A stretch of DNA of 59,619 nt from a virus. The stretch is taken from the IMG/VR virus record IMGVR_UViG_3300046170_000404, positions 1 through 59,619 of that record; one strand, given 5' to 3'. Below are positions 6,706 through 14,089 of the stretch, one piece after another (position 1 is the stretch's first letter; each line of letters opens with the position of its first letter). Made by a program: the position numbers and the translations under genes. Under the pieces are notes generated by a model that saw only the letters and a program-made list of their open reading frames with translations, searched no databases and was not told the origin of the DNA.

Positions 6706-7122
6706 ATGAAAATAACTATTTTAGGAAGGGGTAATGCTGGATGTATATCTGCAATGCACCTTGCATATTTTAGAAAATTTAAAAATACTAAAGTAGAAAT
6801 AGATTTAATTTACGACTCTAACATTCCACCAGTGCCTACAGGTCAAGGTACTACGTTAGAATTTCCTGAAAAATTATTTGAAAATTTTGGCTCAAGTATT
6901 TTTAAATCATTTCCACATACTATTAAAGGTGGGATCATGTATGAAAATTGGAATAAAAAAAATAATAAATTCTTTCATTCTTTTCCTGTAGGTAAGTATG
7001 GATTACATATAGAACCTAAGGCATTTCAAGATTATGTATGTAATAATTTAAAAGTAAATTTTATGTCTAAGGATGAAAACATACAAAGCTATGATAGCCG
7101 TGGATTCAGATTACATTATTGA
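6706..7122 (+). CDS. Flavin-dependent halogenase, N-terminal fragment
   Basis: The start was chosen at ATG 6706 (MKITILGRGNAGCISAM). The GxGxxG FAD-binding motif is at residues 7-12, followed by PPVPTGQGTTLEFP and YGLHIEPKAFQDYV, the segment that in tryptophan halogenases precedes the second strand of the FAD domain. The family (PF04820) uses reduced flavin, oxygen and halide to halogenate aromatic substrates. A marine viral member, VirX1 of cyanophage Syn10, is known. The frame is lost near 7098-7105 by one extra base and continues in the 7073-7819 frame. It stands on the plus strand, opposite its neighbours. Confidence 0.8.
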   Translation: MKITILGRGNAGCISAMHLAYFRKFKNTKVEIDLIYDSNIPPVPTGQGTTLEFPEKLFENFGSSIFKSFPHTIKGGIMYENWNKKNNKFFHSFPVGKYGLHIEPKAFQDYVCNNLKVNFMSKDENIQSYDSRGFRLHY

Positions 7123-7819
7123 TTGCAGAGGTAAGCCCTCTGATTTTAATGATTATGCTCCCCTCGTTAATCCACTTAACTGTGCTTTATTATCTGAGCT
7201 GCCACCAAAGGTAAATGATGTAAAATGGACTAGAGCAATTGCTCATGAACATGGTTGGTGTTTTTATATACCTTTACCAAGTAAAACTTCTTTAGGATAC
7301 CTGTTCAATTCAAACATAACTACAGCTGAAGAGGCTACTCTAAATTTTAAGAAAAAATTTGGAATAGAAAAAGTAAACAAAGTATTTCCTTTTAATCAAT
7401 ATATAGCCAAAGATCCCATTATAGATAATAGAGTCCTTCTTAATGGTAATAAATTATTTTTTTTAGAACCCTTAGAAGCTACTGCAATGGCTACTTATAA
7501 TTTTACTATTCAATGTTACTTCGATTATATGTTTCATAATATTGATGGTCAAACAACTAAATTCAAAATATTAGATTATATAAATAAAGTTGAAAATTTT
7601 ATTTTATGGCAATATCGAAACAATACTTTCTATCAAACTAAATTTTGGGATTTTGCTAATAAGCTTTCATTAAATACAGATCTTGGAGATTTAAATAGAA
7701 TAATGACTGTGGTCAAAGATATGACTGCAGAAGATACTAGAAAAAGTATTAAAGACAATGATAACTATGCTCAATGGCAGAATTGGAATTTTAAAATTTT
7801 TCATGACAACAGAATTTAA
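7073..7819 (+). CDS. Flavin-dependent halogenase, C-terminal fragment
   Basis: The fragment joins the N-terminal one as ...VDSDYIIDCRGKPSDF, the expected V-x-A/S-D-x-V/I-I-D-C-x-G motif. It carries HEHGWCFYIPLPSKTSLGY, a variant of the halogenase WxWxIP motif (W-C-F-Y-I-P), and the ending of the FAD domain (LEPLEATAMATYN, matching the family's L-E-P-L-x-x-T). The C-terminal helices (MTVVKDMTAEDTRKSIK) are poorly conserved. Taken together the enzyme would be about 370 aa, shorter than tryptophan halogenases (about 500) and nearer the short marine phage type. Substrate unknown. Confidence 0.8.
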   Translation: MKTYKAMIAVDSDYIIDCRGKPSDFNDYAPLVNPLNCALLSELPPKVNDVKWTRAIAHEHGWCFYIPLPSKTSLGYLFNSNITTAEEATLNFKKKFGIEKVNKVFPFNQYIAKDPIIDNRVLLNGNKLFFLEPLEATAMATYNFTIQCYFDYMFHNIDGQTTKFKILDYINKVENFILWQYRNNTFYQTKFWDFANKLSLNTDLGDLNRIMTVVKDMTAEDTRKSIKDNDNYAQWQNWNFKIFHDNRI

Positions 7820-7844
7820 TTATTTCTTTGGCTCTCTTTGTTTT

Positions 7845-9140
7845 TTACCTTCCTATCAATTCTGCTAAACCTCTACCATAACCTTTTGTAGTTCTACCAG
7901 GTTCGTTTGCTCTAGGAGTCGGATAAAACTTTCTTGATTGCGAGTCCGAAGATTCTTGCCATTTGTGGGACGATTGCGTTTCCGAGACTTTTGATTCTGC
8001 TTGCTCTATCTTTGTCCAATTCTCTGGAAATCCCATTAGGAACTCCACAAAGGTCGGATTCAATTTGCCACCAGGTTTTGGTATTTCGTTCTTTAGCATG
8101 TTGCCCACTACTGTTGATTTCCCCTTCTGACTGATTGGGAACGTCACGTTCTTTGAGTCGTGAGCCGTGGGTGTTGGTATTTGATTCTTGTCTGTGTTGT
8201 AAATCTTGTTCACTACATCGTTCAACTTCGCTCCGAACTTGGTTCCAGTGCCAACCCTCGTTACACTCCAACCTGATGAGTTCTGCTTCACTGTCTCTGG
8301 TGGTGCTACTACATCCATCTGACAACTCGCTGATGGTGTAGGAAACATTTGCATGTGTGCCGTCAGATTGTGTTGAGATGCTGCCTTCTCTCCCTTCCTC
8401 TTGATTAATGTCTCTGCATCCTCCTGTCCCGATGCTCTCGGTGTTGGATACATCTTCACTTGATCTGCTGCTATTCGTTGACCCAGACTGTGACCTCTCG
8501 TTTTCCCTACTGAGGGTGGTACCTTGTTCACTGAGTCCTTCCAATCTCTTGCGTTCGGTGTTGGGTACATCTTCTTTTGTTTCTGTATTTCGTCTGCTAC
8601 TACTCTCATCGATAGATCCATTCCCCTCGTTTTCCCTATTGATGGTGGCACTGTGTTCCTTGAATGATCTTGTGATGTCGGTGTTGGATACATCTTCATC
8701 GTTTCTGGATCCACTTGTTCTCTTAGATTCGATGGTTTGGTTCTGCCCTTCCTGTGTCCCTCCATTAATTTTTTTGTCCCTGCTGAGCTTCTCGGCGGCA
8801 AGTAATCCATTGTGTTTGGAGTGGCCCACAATCCAGACTCTAAATCTTTGGTGCCAAGCACCGATGCCTGAAGCTGGTATAAGGAAACATTGGACTTCGA
8901 AACCTTCACCTTCCAAGTCATCTTGCACCTGTCTGAGGACCATGCCGTTTTGGAGGTTAACAAGTCCTTGCACATTCTCCCCAATAACGAACTCGGGTTT
9001 GATTTCTTTAATGAGTCTAAACATTTCTGGCCAGAGATAACGGTTGTCGTCTCTCCCTTTTTGTTTTCCTGCAACGCTGAACGGCTGGCAGGGAAAACCT
9101 CCGACCACGATGTCTGCTTCGAATTCTTTTCCTTTGACAT
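7845..9140 (-). CDS. Out-of-frame overlapping ORF inside the methyltransferase gene
   Basis: A 431-codon frame begins inside the methyltransferase gene and ends 67 bp past its stop. It contains at least five spaced copies of a (M/F)(Y/F)PTP motif (KMYPTPTSQDHSRN, KMYPTPNARDWKDS, KMYPTPRASGQED, QMFPTPSASCQMD, KFYPTPRANEPGR) and the ending GGKLNPTFVEFLMGFPENWT. I know this ending and the PTP repeats from phage proteins that overlap cytosine methyltransferase genes, so the frame is probably translated. The same DNA in the other frame gives repeated DVSNT or DVPNT. Function unknown; it may act with the methyltransferase. Confidence 0.65.
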   Translation of the reverse strand: MSKEKNSKQTSWSEVFPASRSALQENKKGETTTVISGQKCLDSLKKSNPSSLLGRMCKDLLTSKTAWSSDRCKMTWKVKVSKSNVSLYQLQASVLGTKDLESGLWATPNTMDYLPPRSSAGTKKLMEGHRKGRTKPSNLREQVDPETMKMYPTPTSQDHSRNTVPPSIGKTRGMDLSMRVVADEIQKQKKMYPTPNARDWKDSVNKVPPSVGKTRGHSLGQRIAADQVKMYPTPRASGQEDAETLIKRKGEKAASQHNLTAHMQMFPTPSASCQMDVVAPPETVKQNSSGWSVTRVGTGTKFGAKLNDVVNKIYNTDKNQIPTPTAHDSKNVTFPISQKGKSTVVGNMLKNEIPKPGGKLNPTFVEFLMGFPENWTKIEQAESKVSETQSSHKWQESSDSQSRKFYPTPRANEPGRTTKGYGRGLAELIGR

Positions 9141-9312
9141 TTTTTATATCTCCTTCAATTGGTATGTTTGGATAATTCTTTTTTAAAACCTTTTGACAAA
9201 ACTCATCAAACTCTACAAACTTAATTGTATCAAATATTCCTGTTGAGTGGAGGCCTAACGAGAAGCCTCCAATCCCAGAAAATAAATCTAAAACTTTTAA
9301 TTTATTTTCCAA
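7912..9312 (-). CDS. dcm: DNA cytosine-5 methyltransferase
   Basis: The enzyme methylates C5 of cytosine in DNA using S-adenosylmethionine. Motif I DLFSGIGGF (residues 9-17), motif IV GGFPCQPFSV with catalytic Cys75, motif VI ENV (112-114), motif VIII QRFRVW (155-160), and at the C-terminus motif IX/X DRASRIKSLGNAIVPQM are all visible. The central 200 residues are low-complexity, rich in S, E, R and T with repeated DVSNT, and hold no obvious normal target-recognition domain; this is exactly the part overlapped by the second frame. All catalytic residues are present, so it is probably active. In a lytic phage it most likely protects DNA from host restriction. It overlaps the next gene upstream by 11 bp. 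Confidence 0.9.
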   Translation of the reverse strand: MENKLKVLDLFSGIGGFSLGLHSTGIFDTIKFVEFDEFCQKVLKKNYPNIPIEGDIKNVKGKEFEADIVVGGFPCQPFSVAGKQKGRDDNRYLWPEMFRLIKEIKPEFVIGENVQGLVNLQNGMVLRQVQDDLEGEGFEVQCFLIPASGIGAWHQRFRVWIVGHSKHNGLLAAEKLSRDKKINGGTQEGQNQTIESKRTSGSRNDEDVSNTDITRSFKEHSATINRENEGNGSIDESSSRRNTETKEDVPNTERKRLEGLSEQGTTLSRENERSQSGSTNSSRSSEDVSNTESIGTGGCRDINQEEGREGSISTQSDGTHANVSYTISELSDGCSSTTRDSEAELIRLECNEGWHWNQVRSEVERCSEQDLQHRQESNTNTHGSRLKERDVPNQSEGEINSSGQHAKERNTKTWWQIESDLCGVPNGISRELDKDRASRIKSLGNAIVPQMARIFGLAIKKVLSDS

Positions 9313-9535
9313 TGTATTCTTTTCTACTAGCGTCTCTCATTTTTAAGAATTTAAATTTTGCTATCTTTAACATTCTTTCAAATAAAGACTCTGCTTTAAA
9401 TGTTTTAACAACATTCATTATTTTACCATTCACTATAAATGTAAGTGTGTTGTTTGCATGATCTAACTCAATAGTAAAAAGTTCTTTTGCTTTTATTCGA
9501 GTATCAACTCTTTTTAGATCGTTTTCCGTCATCAT
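9302..9535 (-). CDS. Small hypothetical protein (77 aa)
   Basis: The protein starts MMTENDLKRVDTRIKAKELF and contains a beta-like centre (FTIELDHANNTLTFIVNG). Lysine-rich C-terminus. It overlaps the methyltransferase start and the next gene's end. No family recognised; likely real because of the packed 10008-7912 operon. Confidence 0.55.
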   Translation of the reverse strand: MMTENDLKRVDTRIKAKELFTIELDHANNTLTFIVNGKIMNVVKTFKAESLFERMLKIAKFKFLKMRDASRKEYIGK

Positions 9536-9731
9536 TACTTTCTCCGTTTAATAATTTTTTTCTAAAACTTTCAACAGTTGTTTTATTTTTCTTAGCTTGA
9601 TGTTCTACATAATCATTAAGAAGTTTTGAGACCATAGCTCCTGGTGCTCTAAACTTTGATTTGCAAAGTGATTTTAAAATTTTATAATCGTTAGCAGGAA
9701 TTGCTACTGACTTCCATTTATTGATGTCCAT
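9504..9731 (-). CDS. Small basic protein, ribbon-helix-helix-like (75 aa)
   Basis: The sequence WKSVAIPANDYKILKSLCKS then APGAMVSKLLNDYVEHQAK resembles the strand-helix-helix layout of small phage DNA-binding proteins (a short beta segment, then two helices). This is inference from the pattern, not a family match. It overlaps both neighbours. Confidence 0.5.
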   Translation of the reverse strand: MDINKWKSVAIPANDYKILKSLCKSKFRAPGAMVSKLLNDYVEHQAKKNKTTVESFRKKLLNGESNDDGKRSKKS

Positions 9732-10008
9732 CTTTGACCTCCATATCTTCAGTTAAAACTAAGGGCTCTTGTTCTACTTCAATTCCATAAGTTCTATATT
9801 TTGTTTTTTCAAGATCTAAAGGCTCTATTGTTTCAGTAATACCTAAAGCATCTTTGAGTCTTTTATTTTCTTCTTTTAATTTATTTATGTTTTCTTCTAG
9901 TAATTTCCAACTACTCATTAATTTATTAAATGCGTTTTGCATTCTAAGTAATGAATGTAATTCTCCTTCAGGCTTTTGTCCTAAGGGTAGTAAGTTATCT
10001 TTGGTCAT
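9718..10008 (-). CDS. Coiled-coil hypothetical protein (96 aa)
   Basis: The protein contains a clear coiled coil (KLLEENINKLKEENKRLKDA) in the middle and an acidic tail ending KDGHQ. It is the first gene of the operon leading to the methyltransferase; the 70 bp upstream are shared with a divergent plus-strand operon. The role is unknown. Confidence 0.6.
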   Translation of the reverse strand: MTKDNLLPLGQKPEGELHSLLRMQNAFNKLMSSWKLLEENINKLKEENKRLKDALGITETIEPLDLEKTKYRTYGIEVEQEPLVLTEDMEVKDGHQ

Positions 10009-10078
10009 TTTGTCTCCTCATATTGTTGGTTTGTTTTTATTATGCTATCTTAAATATATGGGATGTAATTAGAAGTCA

Positions 10079-10291
10079 ATGAAAATAATTTTAATAATTT
10101 ATATCTGTTCAGTTGTAGGTGGTAGTTGTGCAAACCCTATACAAATAGAACCCCTTTATAAAGACTCGTTCGATTGCTATGTTGATGGCTACAAAAAATC
10201 AGTAGACTTATTAGAGGAAATGGGTAGAGATGAAGTAAATAAGTATGAGATATATACAAAGTTTACTTGTAAAAAATTATTAGAAATCTAA
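10079..10291 (+). CDS. Small exported protein (70 aa)
   Basis: An N-terminal hydrophobic segment (MKIILIIYICSVVGGSCANP) looks like a signal peptide. The rest is a small cysteine-containing domain (DSFDCYVDGYKKS, FTCKKLL). It is the first gene of a four-gene plus-strand operon diverging from the methyltransferase operon, with the next GTG start directly at its end. The following gene has the same build, so they may be a pair of periplasmic proteins. Confidence 0.6.
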   Translation: MKIILIIYICSVVGGSCANPIQIEPLYKDSFDCYVDGYKKSVDLLEEMGRDEVNKYEIYTKFTCKKLLEI

Positions 10292-10552
10292 GTGATTATT
10301 AAATTTATACTATTAACATCATTTTGTTTAACATACCCAAATGGAGAGACAAAGTGTGGACAATACCTTAGAGATAACCTCTCAGATGCCTCAGAATGCA
10401 GATCGATAGCTAAAGCCATAGGTACAGCTAAAAAACGTCAAATCGAAGAATTAGGGGGCTCTATGGCCTCTTACAGTGTATTTTGTTATGCTATTGACAA
10501 ACAAGGCCTGGATATTGACCAAACCTTTGAAATATCTTATAATATCTTATGA
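10292..10552 (+). CDS. Small exported cysteine-containing protein (86 aa)
   Basis: It starts at GTG 10292, right behind the previous stop. A short hydrophobic N-terminus (IIKFILLTSFCLTY) is followed by a domain with Cys residues (TKCGQYL, ASECRSI, VFCYAI). It resembles the preceding gene in layout. Its stop overlaps the next ATG (ATGA). Periplasmic location is inferred; function unknown. Confidence 0.55.
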   Translation: MIIKFILLTSFCLTYPNGETKCGQYLRDNLSDASECRSIAKAIGTAKKRQIEELGGSMASYSVFCYAIDKQGLDIDQTFEISYNIL

Positions 10553-10743
10553 CAGCTTATCGTATCAAAGCATACATGGGAGGCTTGCAAGTAGACCAAG
10601 TAGTCGAAGCAGCCGATTGCAAAGAAGCGATTTTAAAAGTGTCAAAACAAGTGGAGGATGGTACTACTGAAGTTATCAATGATGGCTTCACTGGTAATAA
10701 AAGACTTCACGTAACATACGAGGAGATCGTAAATGTTAAGTAA
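10549..10743 (+). CDS. Small hypothetical protein (64 aa)
   Basis: It begins MTAYRIKAYMGGLQVDQVVEA and is a compact alpha/beta-type protein with CKEAILKVSKQ. Coupled to both neighbours by overlaps (4 bp upstream, 11 bp downstream, with GGAG before the next start). No family recognised. Confidence 0.6.
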   Translation: MTAYRIKAYMGGLQVDQVVEAADCKEAILKVSKQVEDGTTEVINDGFTGNKRLHVTYEEIVNVK

Positions 10744-10918
10744 AGAAAAATTGGAGTTGCTTAAAAAACTTCAACACAAAGAGCATACTTGGTCAGCTAG
10801 TCTTATGACAAATGGAATATGTACTACTGAGATGTTAAAGACTGAGAGTGAAATTAAATCTCTTAGAAATGAGTTAAAGCACCAAGATGTTCAAGAACTC
10901 TTAGCTGCAACAGGCTAA
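10733..10918 (+). CDS. Small helical protein (61 aa)
   Basis: The protein is almost wholly helical (MLSKEKLELLKKLQHKEH, EIKSLRNELKHQDVQELL). It is the last gene of the plus-strand operon and converges with the homing endonuclease gene, overlapping its end by a few bases. Function unknown. Confidence 0.55.
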   Translation: MLSKEKLELLKKLQHKEHTWSASLMTNGICTTEMLKTESEIKSLRNELKHQDVQELLAATG

Positions 10919-11361
10919 GTTTTATTTGGTTTTAAAAAACTAAACTTTTTTCCTAGGGATTCTTTCGGCTTAATAAACTCATAATGGTTTATAATTTTTA
11001 AAAGTCTTTCTCTTTTTACAGTAGCATAGGGTAAAAATAATTTTGCAAGATGTAATGCTTTTTGGTGTGAACATCTCCATCTCCATTGATCTACCTTACC
11101 TAATGATCCTTTACCTATACCCTTAAAATGAATACTTCCAACCTTAACAATATCATAAAAATTTTTAATACAATCTAAATCAGTCATTGCAATCTCCATC
11201 GCAACATTCCATTTTAAATAAGTCTTACCGTTTGGTTTATTACATTTATATTGTGCGTAATTAATATTACCTTCACCATCAAACAATCCTGCTGCGTAAG
11301 CCATTAAGTCTTTGTTATCGTGAGGGAAATTTCTACTTAGCATCTCCCCAACTTTTTCCAA
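10915..11361 (-). CDS. LAGLIDADG-type homing endonuclease
   Basis: The single LAGLIDADG motif reads YAAGLFDGEGNI (residues about 21-32), followed by the strand pattern of the fold and basic residues. Single-motif enzymes of this length (148 aa) act as homodimers. It overlaps the last 29 bp of the DNA polymerase gene, the usual freestanding position next to a conserved target gene. No intron is seen in the polymerase, so it is a freestanding element spreading with the polymerase locus. Confidence 0.8.
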   Translation of the reverse strand: MEKVGEMLSRNFPHDNKDLMAYAAGLFDGEGNINYAQYKCNKPNGKTYLKWNVAMEIAMTDLDCIKNFYDIVKVGSIHFKGIGKGSLGKVDQWRWRCSHQKALHLAKLFLPYATVKRERLLKIINHYEFIKPKESLGKKFSFLKPNKT

Positions 11362-13207
11362 GTCCTACATCAACTACTGAAGGTACTTTAAATTCAATTG
11401 AGTCTTCCATAATATTTTTAATATCTTTTGCATGAGCCTCATCTTTTATATTAAAACAAAGTTCATCATGGATCTGTAACATTGGTAAGTGGCCTGCATT
11501 GTAGCAATCTAACATTGATTGTTTTGTTTGATCAGCTGAGGATCCTTGAATTAATCTATTTAAAGCTTTGTATGTAAATGCTCTTTTAATATTATCTTTG
11601 CCATATTTTGCTACTGCATTATCAAATGTTTCAGCTTGGTGTAACCCAAAGTCTCTTGTTTCCCATTTATCAAATCTACACTTCCTACCTTTTTTAGTTC
11701 TTATCACACCCTTCTCATCTGCTGCTAACTTACATCTGTCAGATAGTTTTCTAATAAATGGCACCTTCTTATTATATTTTGTAATTAATTCATCTGCTTC
11801 ATCTTTAGTAACACCTAATGACAATGCTAATTTATTCTTACCCATTCCATACATGATACCAAGGCCAATAGTTTTAGCTTGAGTTCTCTCAATACCCACA
11901 AGATCTGCAACTGTTTGATGAAAGTCTGCACTGTTATCTTTATATGCTTCAACTAATTCTTGAGATCCTGCATAACCATTTTCTCCAATAGATGCTGCAT
12001 AGTGTACAGTCATTCTAGGTTCTTGTTGTGAATAATCAAATGATCCCCATTGATATCCCTCTTCTGGTATAAATAATGATCTTATCTTTGGTCCTAAATC
12101 TTTGTTTCTAGCAGGTACTTGTTGTAGGTTTGGGTTACTCATGGATAGTCTACCCGATACAGTTCCCCCTAAATCAGATCTAAGTTGTTGGATCTCTCCA
12201 TGTATTCTACCTTTGACCTGGTATCGAAGTATTGATGACAGGAAAGTGCTATGAAATTTATTTACCTCTCTGGCTTGCACAATCAATTGGGCTAGTTTAT
12301 GTTTGTTATTTATTAACCAATTTTGTGTAAAGGAAGGCTCTTTTGTTTTTTCAGTTCGTGGATAGTCTAGTTTCATTTTGTCAAAAGCTTTGGCAATCTG
12401 GCGTGATGCCCAAATGTCTACTTCTATTCCTGATTCTTTTTGTATGGCCTCCAGTATTACTTTTTCTTGGCTCAACATTTCTTTTTTTAGTTGTTCAGCT
12501 AATTCCACTTGGACTCTCACTCCTCGTTGACGCATTTTTATCAACACCGGAATTAATTGTTGTTCTAAATCCCACACAGTTTCTAGACTCTGAGTTCTTA
12601 TCTCTTGTTTAAATCTTTGCCATAACTTTAATGTAAGCACTGCATCTTGCTCTGCATAATATCCAACATGCTCTGCAGGTAACTTCCACATCTCTGCTTT
12701 AGGATCTATACCATGAGCCGCGGCAGCTTCTCTTAATTCTGTTTCTGCTTTTATTTCTCCAAGATAATCTACTGACAATGCATTTAATGAATAACTAAAT
12801 CTATTCTCATCTATTAATGCTGCGGCAATCATTGTATCTACTATTGGTCCGTTGACCGTGATCCCAGATGCTTCTAACCATCCTACATCATACTGAGCAT
12901 TATGAAATATTTTTGCACAAGGTAAGCTACAAACTTTTTTCATGTATGCTTTGACTTGTTCAGGTATCATATTACCACCACCTAAATGACCAAACGGAAA
13001 GTATCCTTGCCATCCATCAACGGCTACTGCAAAACCTACAATCTCTCCTTTACCTAAAGCCCAACCAGCTCCAAGCTTTTCATTAATACCATCGTCCCTA
13101 GTTTCTAAGTCGATTGCTATCTCAGTTGCACTAGATAGATCTTTATACTCTGATGGTGTGTTCCACATTGATTTCTTAAATGTTAACGTGAGTTGTAGTC
13201 CGTTCAT
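11333..13207 (-). CDS. polA: Family A DNA polymerase with 3'-5' exonuclease
   Basis: The N-terminal exonuclease domain has motif I IAIDLETRD (30-38), motif II FHNAQYDVGWL and motif III YAEQDAVLTL. The polymerase domain has motif A DYSQQEPR, the O-helix RTQAKTIGLGIMYGMG, and motif C QIHDELCF. No 5'-3' exonuclease domain is present, normal for phage enzymes. The residue matching Phe762 of E. coli Pol I is Leu (K-T-I-G-L-G). The catalytic Asp and His-Asp-Glu residues are intact, so it should be active. It replicates the phage genome; it sits among primase, helicase and nuclease genes. It overlaps the homing endonuclease downstream and the DUF3310 gene upstream by 4 bp. Confidence 0.95.
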   Translation of the reverse strand: MNGLQLTLTFKKSMWNTPSEYKDLSSATEIAIDLETRDDGINEKLGAGWALGKGEIVGFAVAVDGWQGYFPFGHLGGGNMIPEQVKAYMKKVCSLPCAKIFHNAQYDVGWLEASGITVNGPIVDTMIAAALIDENRFSYSLNALSVDYLGEIKAETELREAAAAHGIDPKAEMWKLPAEHVGYYAEQDAVLTLKLWQRFKQEIRTQSLETVWDLEQQLIPVLIKMRQRGVRVQVELAEQLKKEMLSQEKVILEAIQKESGIEVDIWASRQIAKAFDKMKLDYPRTEKTKEPSFTQNWLINNKHKLAQLIVQAREVNKFHSTFLSSILRYQVKGRIHGEIQQLRSDLGGTVSGRLSMSNPNLQQVPARNKDLGPKIRSLFIPEEGYQWGSFDYSQQEPRMTVHYAASIGENGYAGSQELVEAYKDNSADFHQTVADLVGIERTQAKTIGLGIMYGMGKNKLALSLGVTKDEADELITKYNKKVPFIRKLSDRCKLAADEKGVIRTKKGRKCRFDKWETRDFGLHQAETFDNAVAKYGKDNIKRAFTYKALNRLIQGSSADQTKQSMLDCYNAGHLPMLQIHDELCFNIKDEAHAKDIKNIMEDSIEFKVPSVVDVGLGKSWGDAK

Positions 13208-13452
13208 TTTTTTTCTTCTTTCAAATGTTGTTTCTCTAACTCGCAGTAATGAATAATCTTGTCTATATCTTCTATTGTTTTACCTTTAAATAAATATCTA
13301 CATACATACTTAATTACATTTGCTTGAAAAGGATTGAGACCATTCTTTCGTATAAAAGTCCATGGTTGAATAATAAATGATTGATAGTGAGATCCTCCAA
13401 TTTGTTTTTCATCTGCATCTTTAGTTTCATCAAACATTTTTTTATTTGTCAT
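13204..13452 (-). CDS. DUF3310-type protein (nucleotide-metabolism small protein)
   Basis: IGGSHYQSFIIQPWTFI then NPFQANVIKYVCRYLFKGK then DIDKIIHYCELEK matches the DUF3310 signature (GGsHY, the N-x-x-KY-x-x-R helix, K-x-x-x-D-x-x-K-x-x-x-Y). The family includes T7 gp1.7-type nucleotide kinases. The start ATG overlaps nothing important; the stop overlaps the polymerase start. A role in nucleotide supply for replication is inferred. Confidence 0.8.
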   Translation of the reverse strand: MTNKKMFDETKDADEKQIGGSHYQSFIIQPWTFIRKNGLNPFQANVIKYVCRYLFKGKTIEDIDKIIHYCELEKQHLKEEKK

Positions 13453-13453
13453 A

Positions 13454-14089
13454 TTAATTTAAAATTAATTTGTTTATACTTTTTTCATACCCAGCAATTC
13501 CTTTTACGAAAACATTAAAACCTAAACTGACTCTAGTGTAATTTTGTTCATTAATTTCTACATAATGTTTTAAATTTGATGGAAAAATAATAAGCATTCC
13601 CTTGTTTACTGGAAAAATACATTTGTAAGAATTGTAAGTGTTGTATTTTTTTGGTTTACCAAAATAAATTATATCACTAGTATCTCTTCTAGTTGTTGTT
13701 TTAAAATTTATTGCATCATTTTGTTTGTCACTATTTACATAAAAGACACCAGAAATTATAGAGTTTTGGTGTATATGAACATGATGCCCTTGATCTTTGT
13801 TATTATAATTTAACCAAGATTGCAAAATATATGGTTTTAATCCATCTTCAATGGACACTACTTCTTTAAAATAATTATTTAAATGTTCCTCAAAAAAAAA
13901 TTTTAAATTTTTTAATCTCGAATCATTTAAAACATTAGTACATTGAGAAGTAAAATTTTTATATTTGTTTTCATTTGTATTATTAAAATTTTCTTTAACT
14001 GAATTTATTTCTTCTTCAGTCAAATTTCTTTGTAGTTCAGTTTGATACAAAGGCACTGAAAATAATGGATTAATTTTAAAATTTGTCAT
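13454..14089 (-). CDS. 2-oxoglutarate/Fe(II) oxygenase (TIGR02466-like)
   Basis: The predicted double-stranded beta-helix carries the iron triad HVHIHQNS (His-x-His; one coordinates Fe), FPSNLKHYV (second His) and RVSLGFNVF (Arg for 2-oxoglutarate). SGVFYVNSDKQNDAINF is the typical strand pattern. Members are putative prolyl/asparaginyl-type hydroxylases of unknown substrate, common in marine phages. It lies between polymerase and helicase genes with short overlaps, so it is expressed with replication genes, unlike the other five oxygenases in the structural operon. Confidence 0.8.
   Translation of the reverse strand: MTNFKINPLFSVPLYQTELQRNLTEEEINSVKENFNNTNENKYKNFTSQCTNVLNDSRLKNLKFFFEEHLNNYFKEVVSIEDGLKPYILQSWLNYNNKDQGHHVHIHQNSIISGVFYVNSDKQNDAINFKTTTRRDTSDIIYFGKPKKYNTYNSYKCIFPVNKGMLIIFPSNLKHYVEINEQNYTRVSLGFNVFVKGIAGYEKSINKLILN

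Noticed and set aside
8408-9040. 210-codon plus-strand ORF opposite the methyltransferase
   Set aside because: Low-complexity S/L/P-rich translation that mirrors the repetitive low-complexity part of the gene below; no motif and no ribosome site. It is a shadow of the dual-coded minus-strand region.
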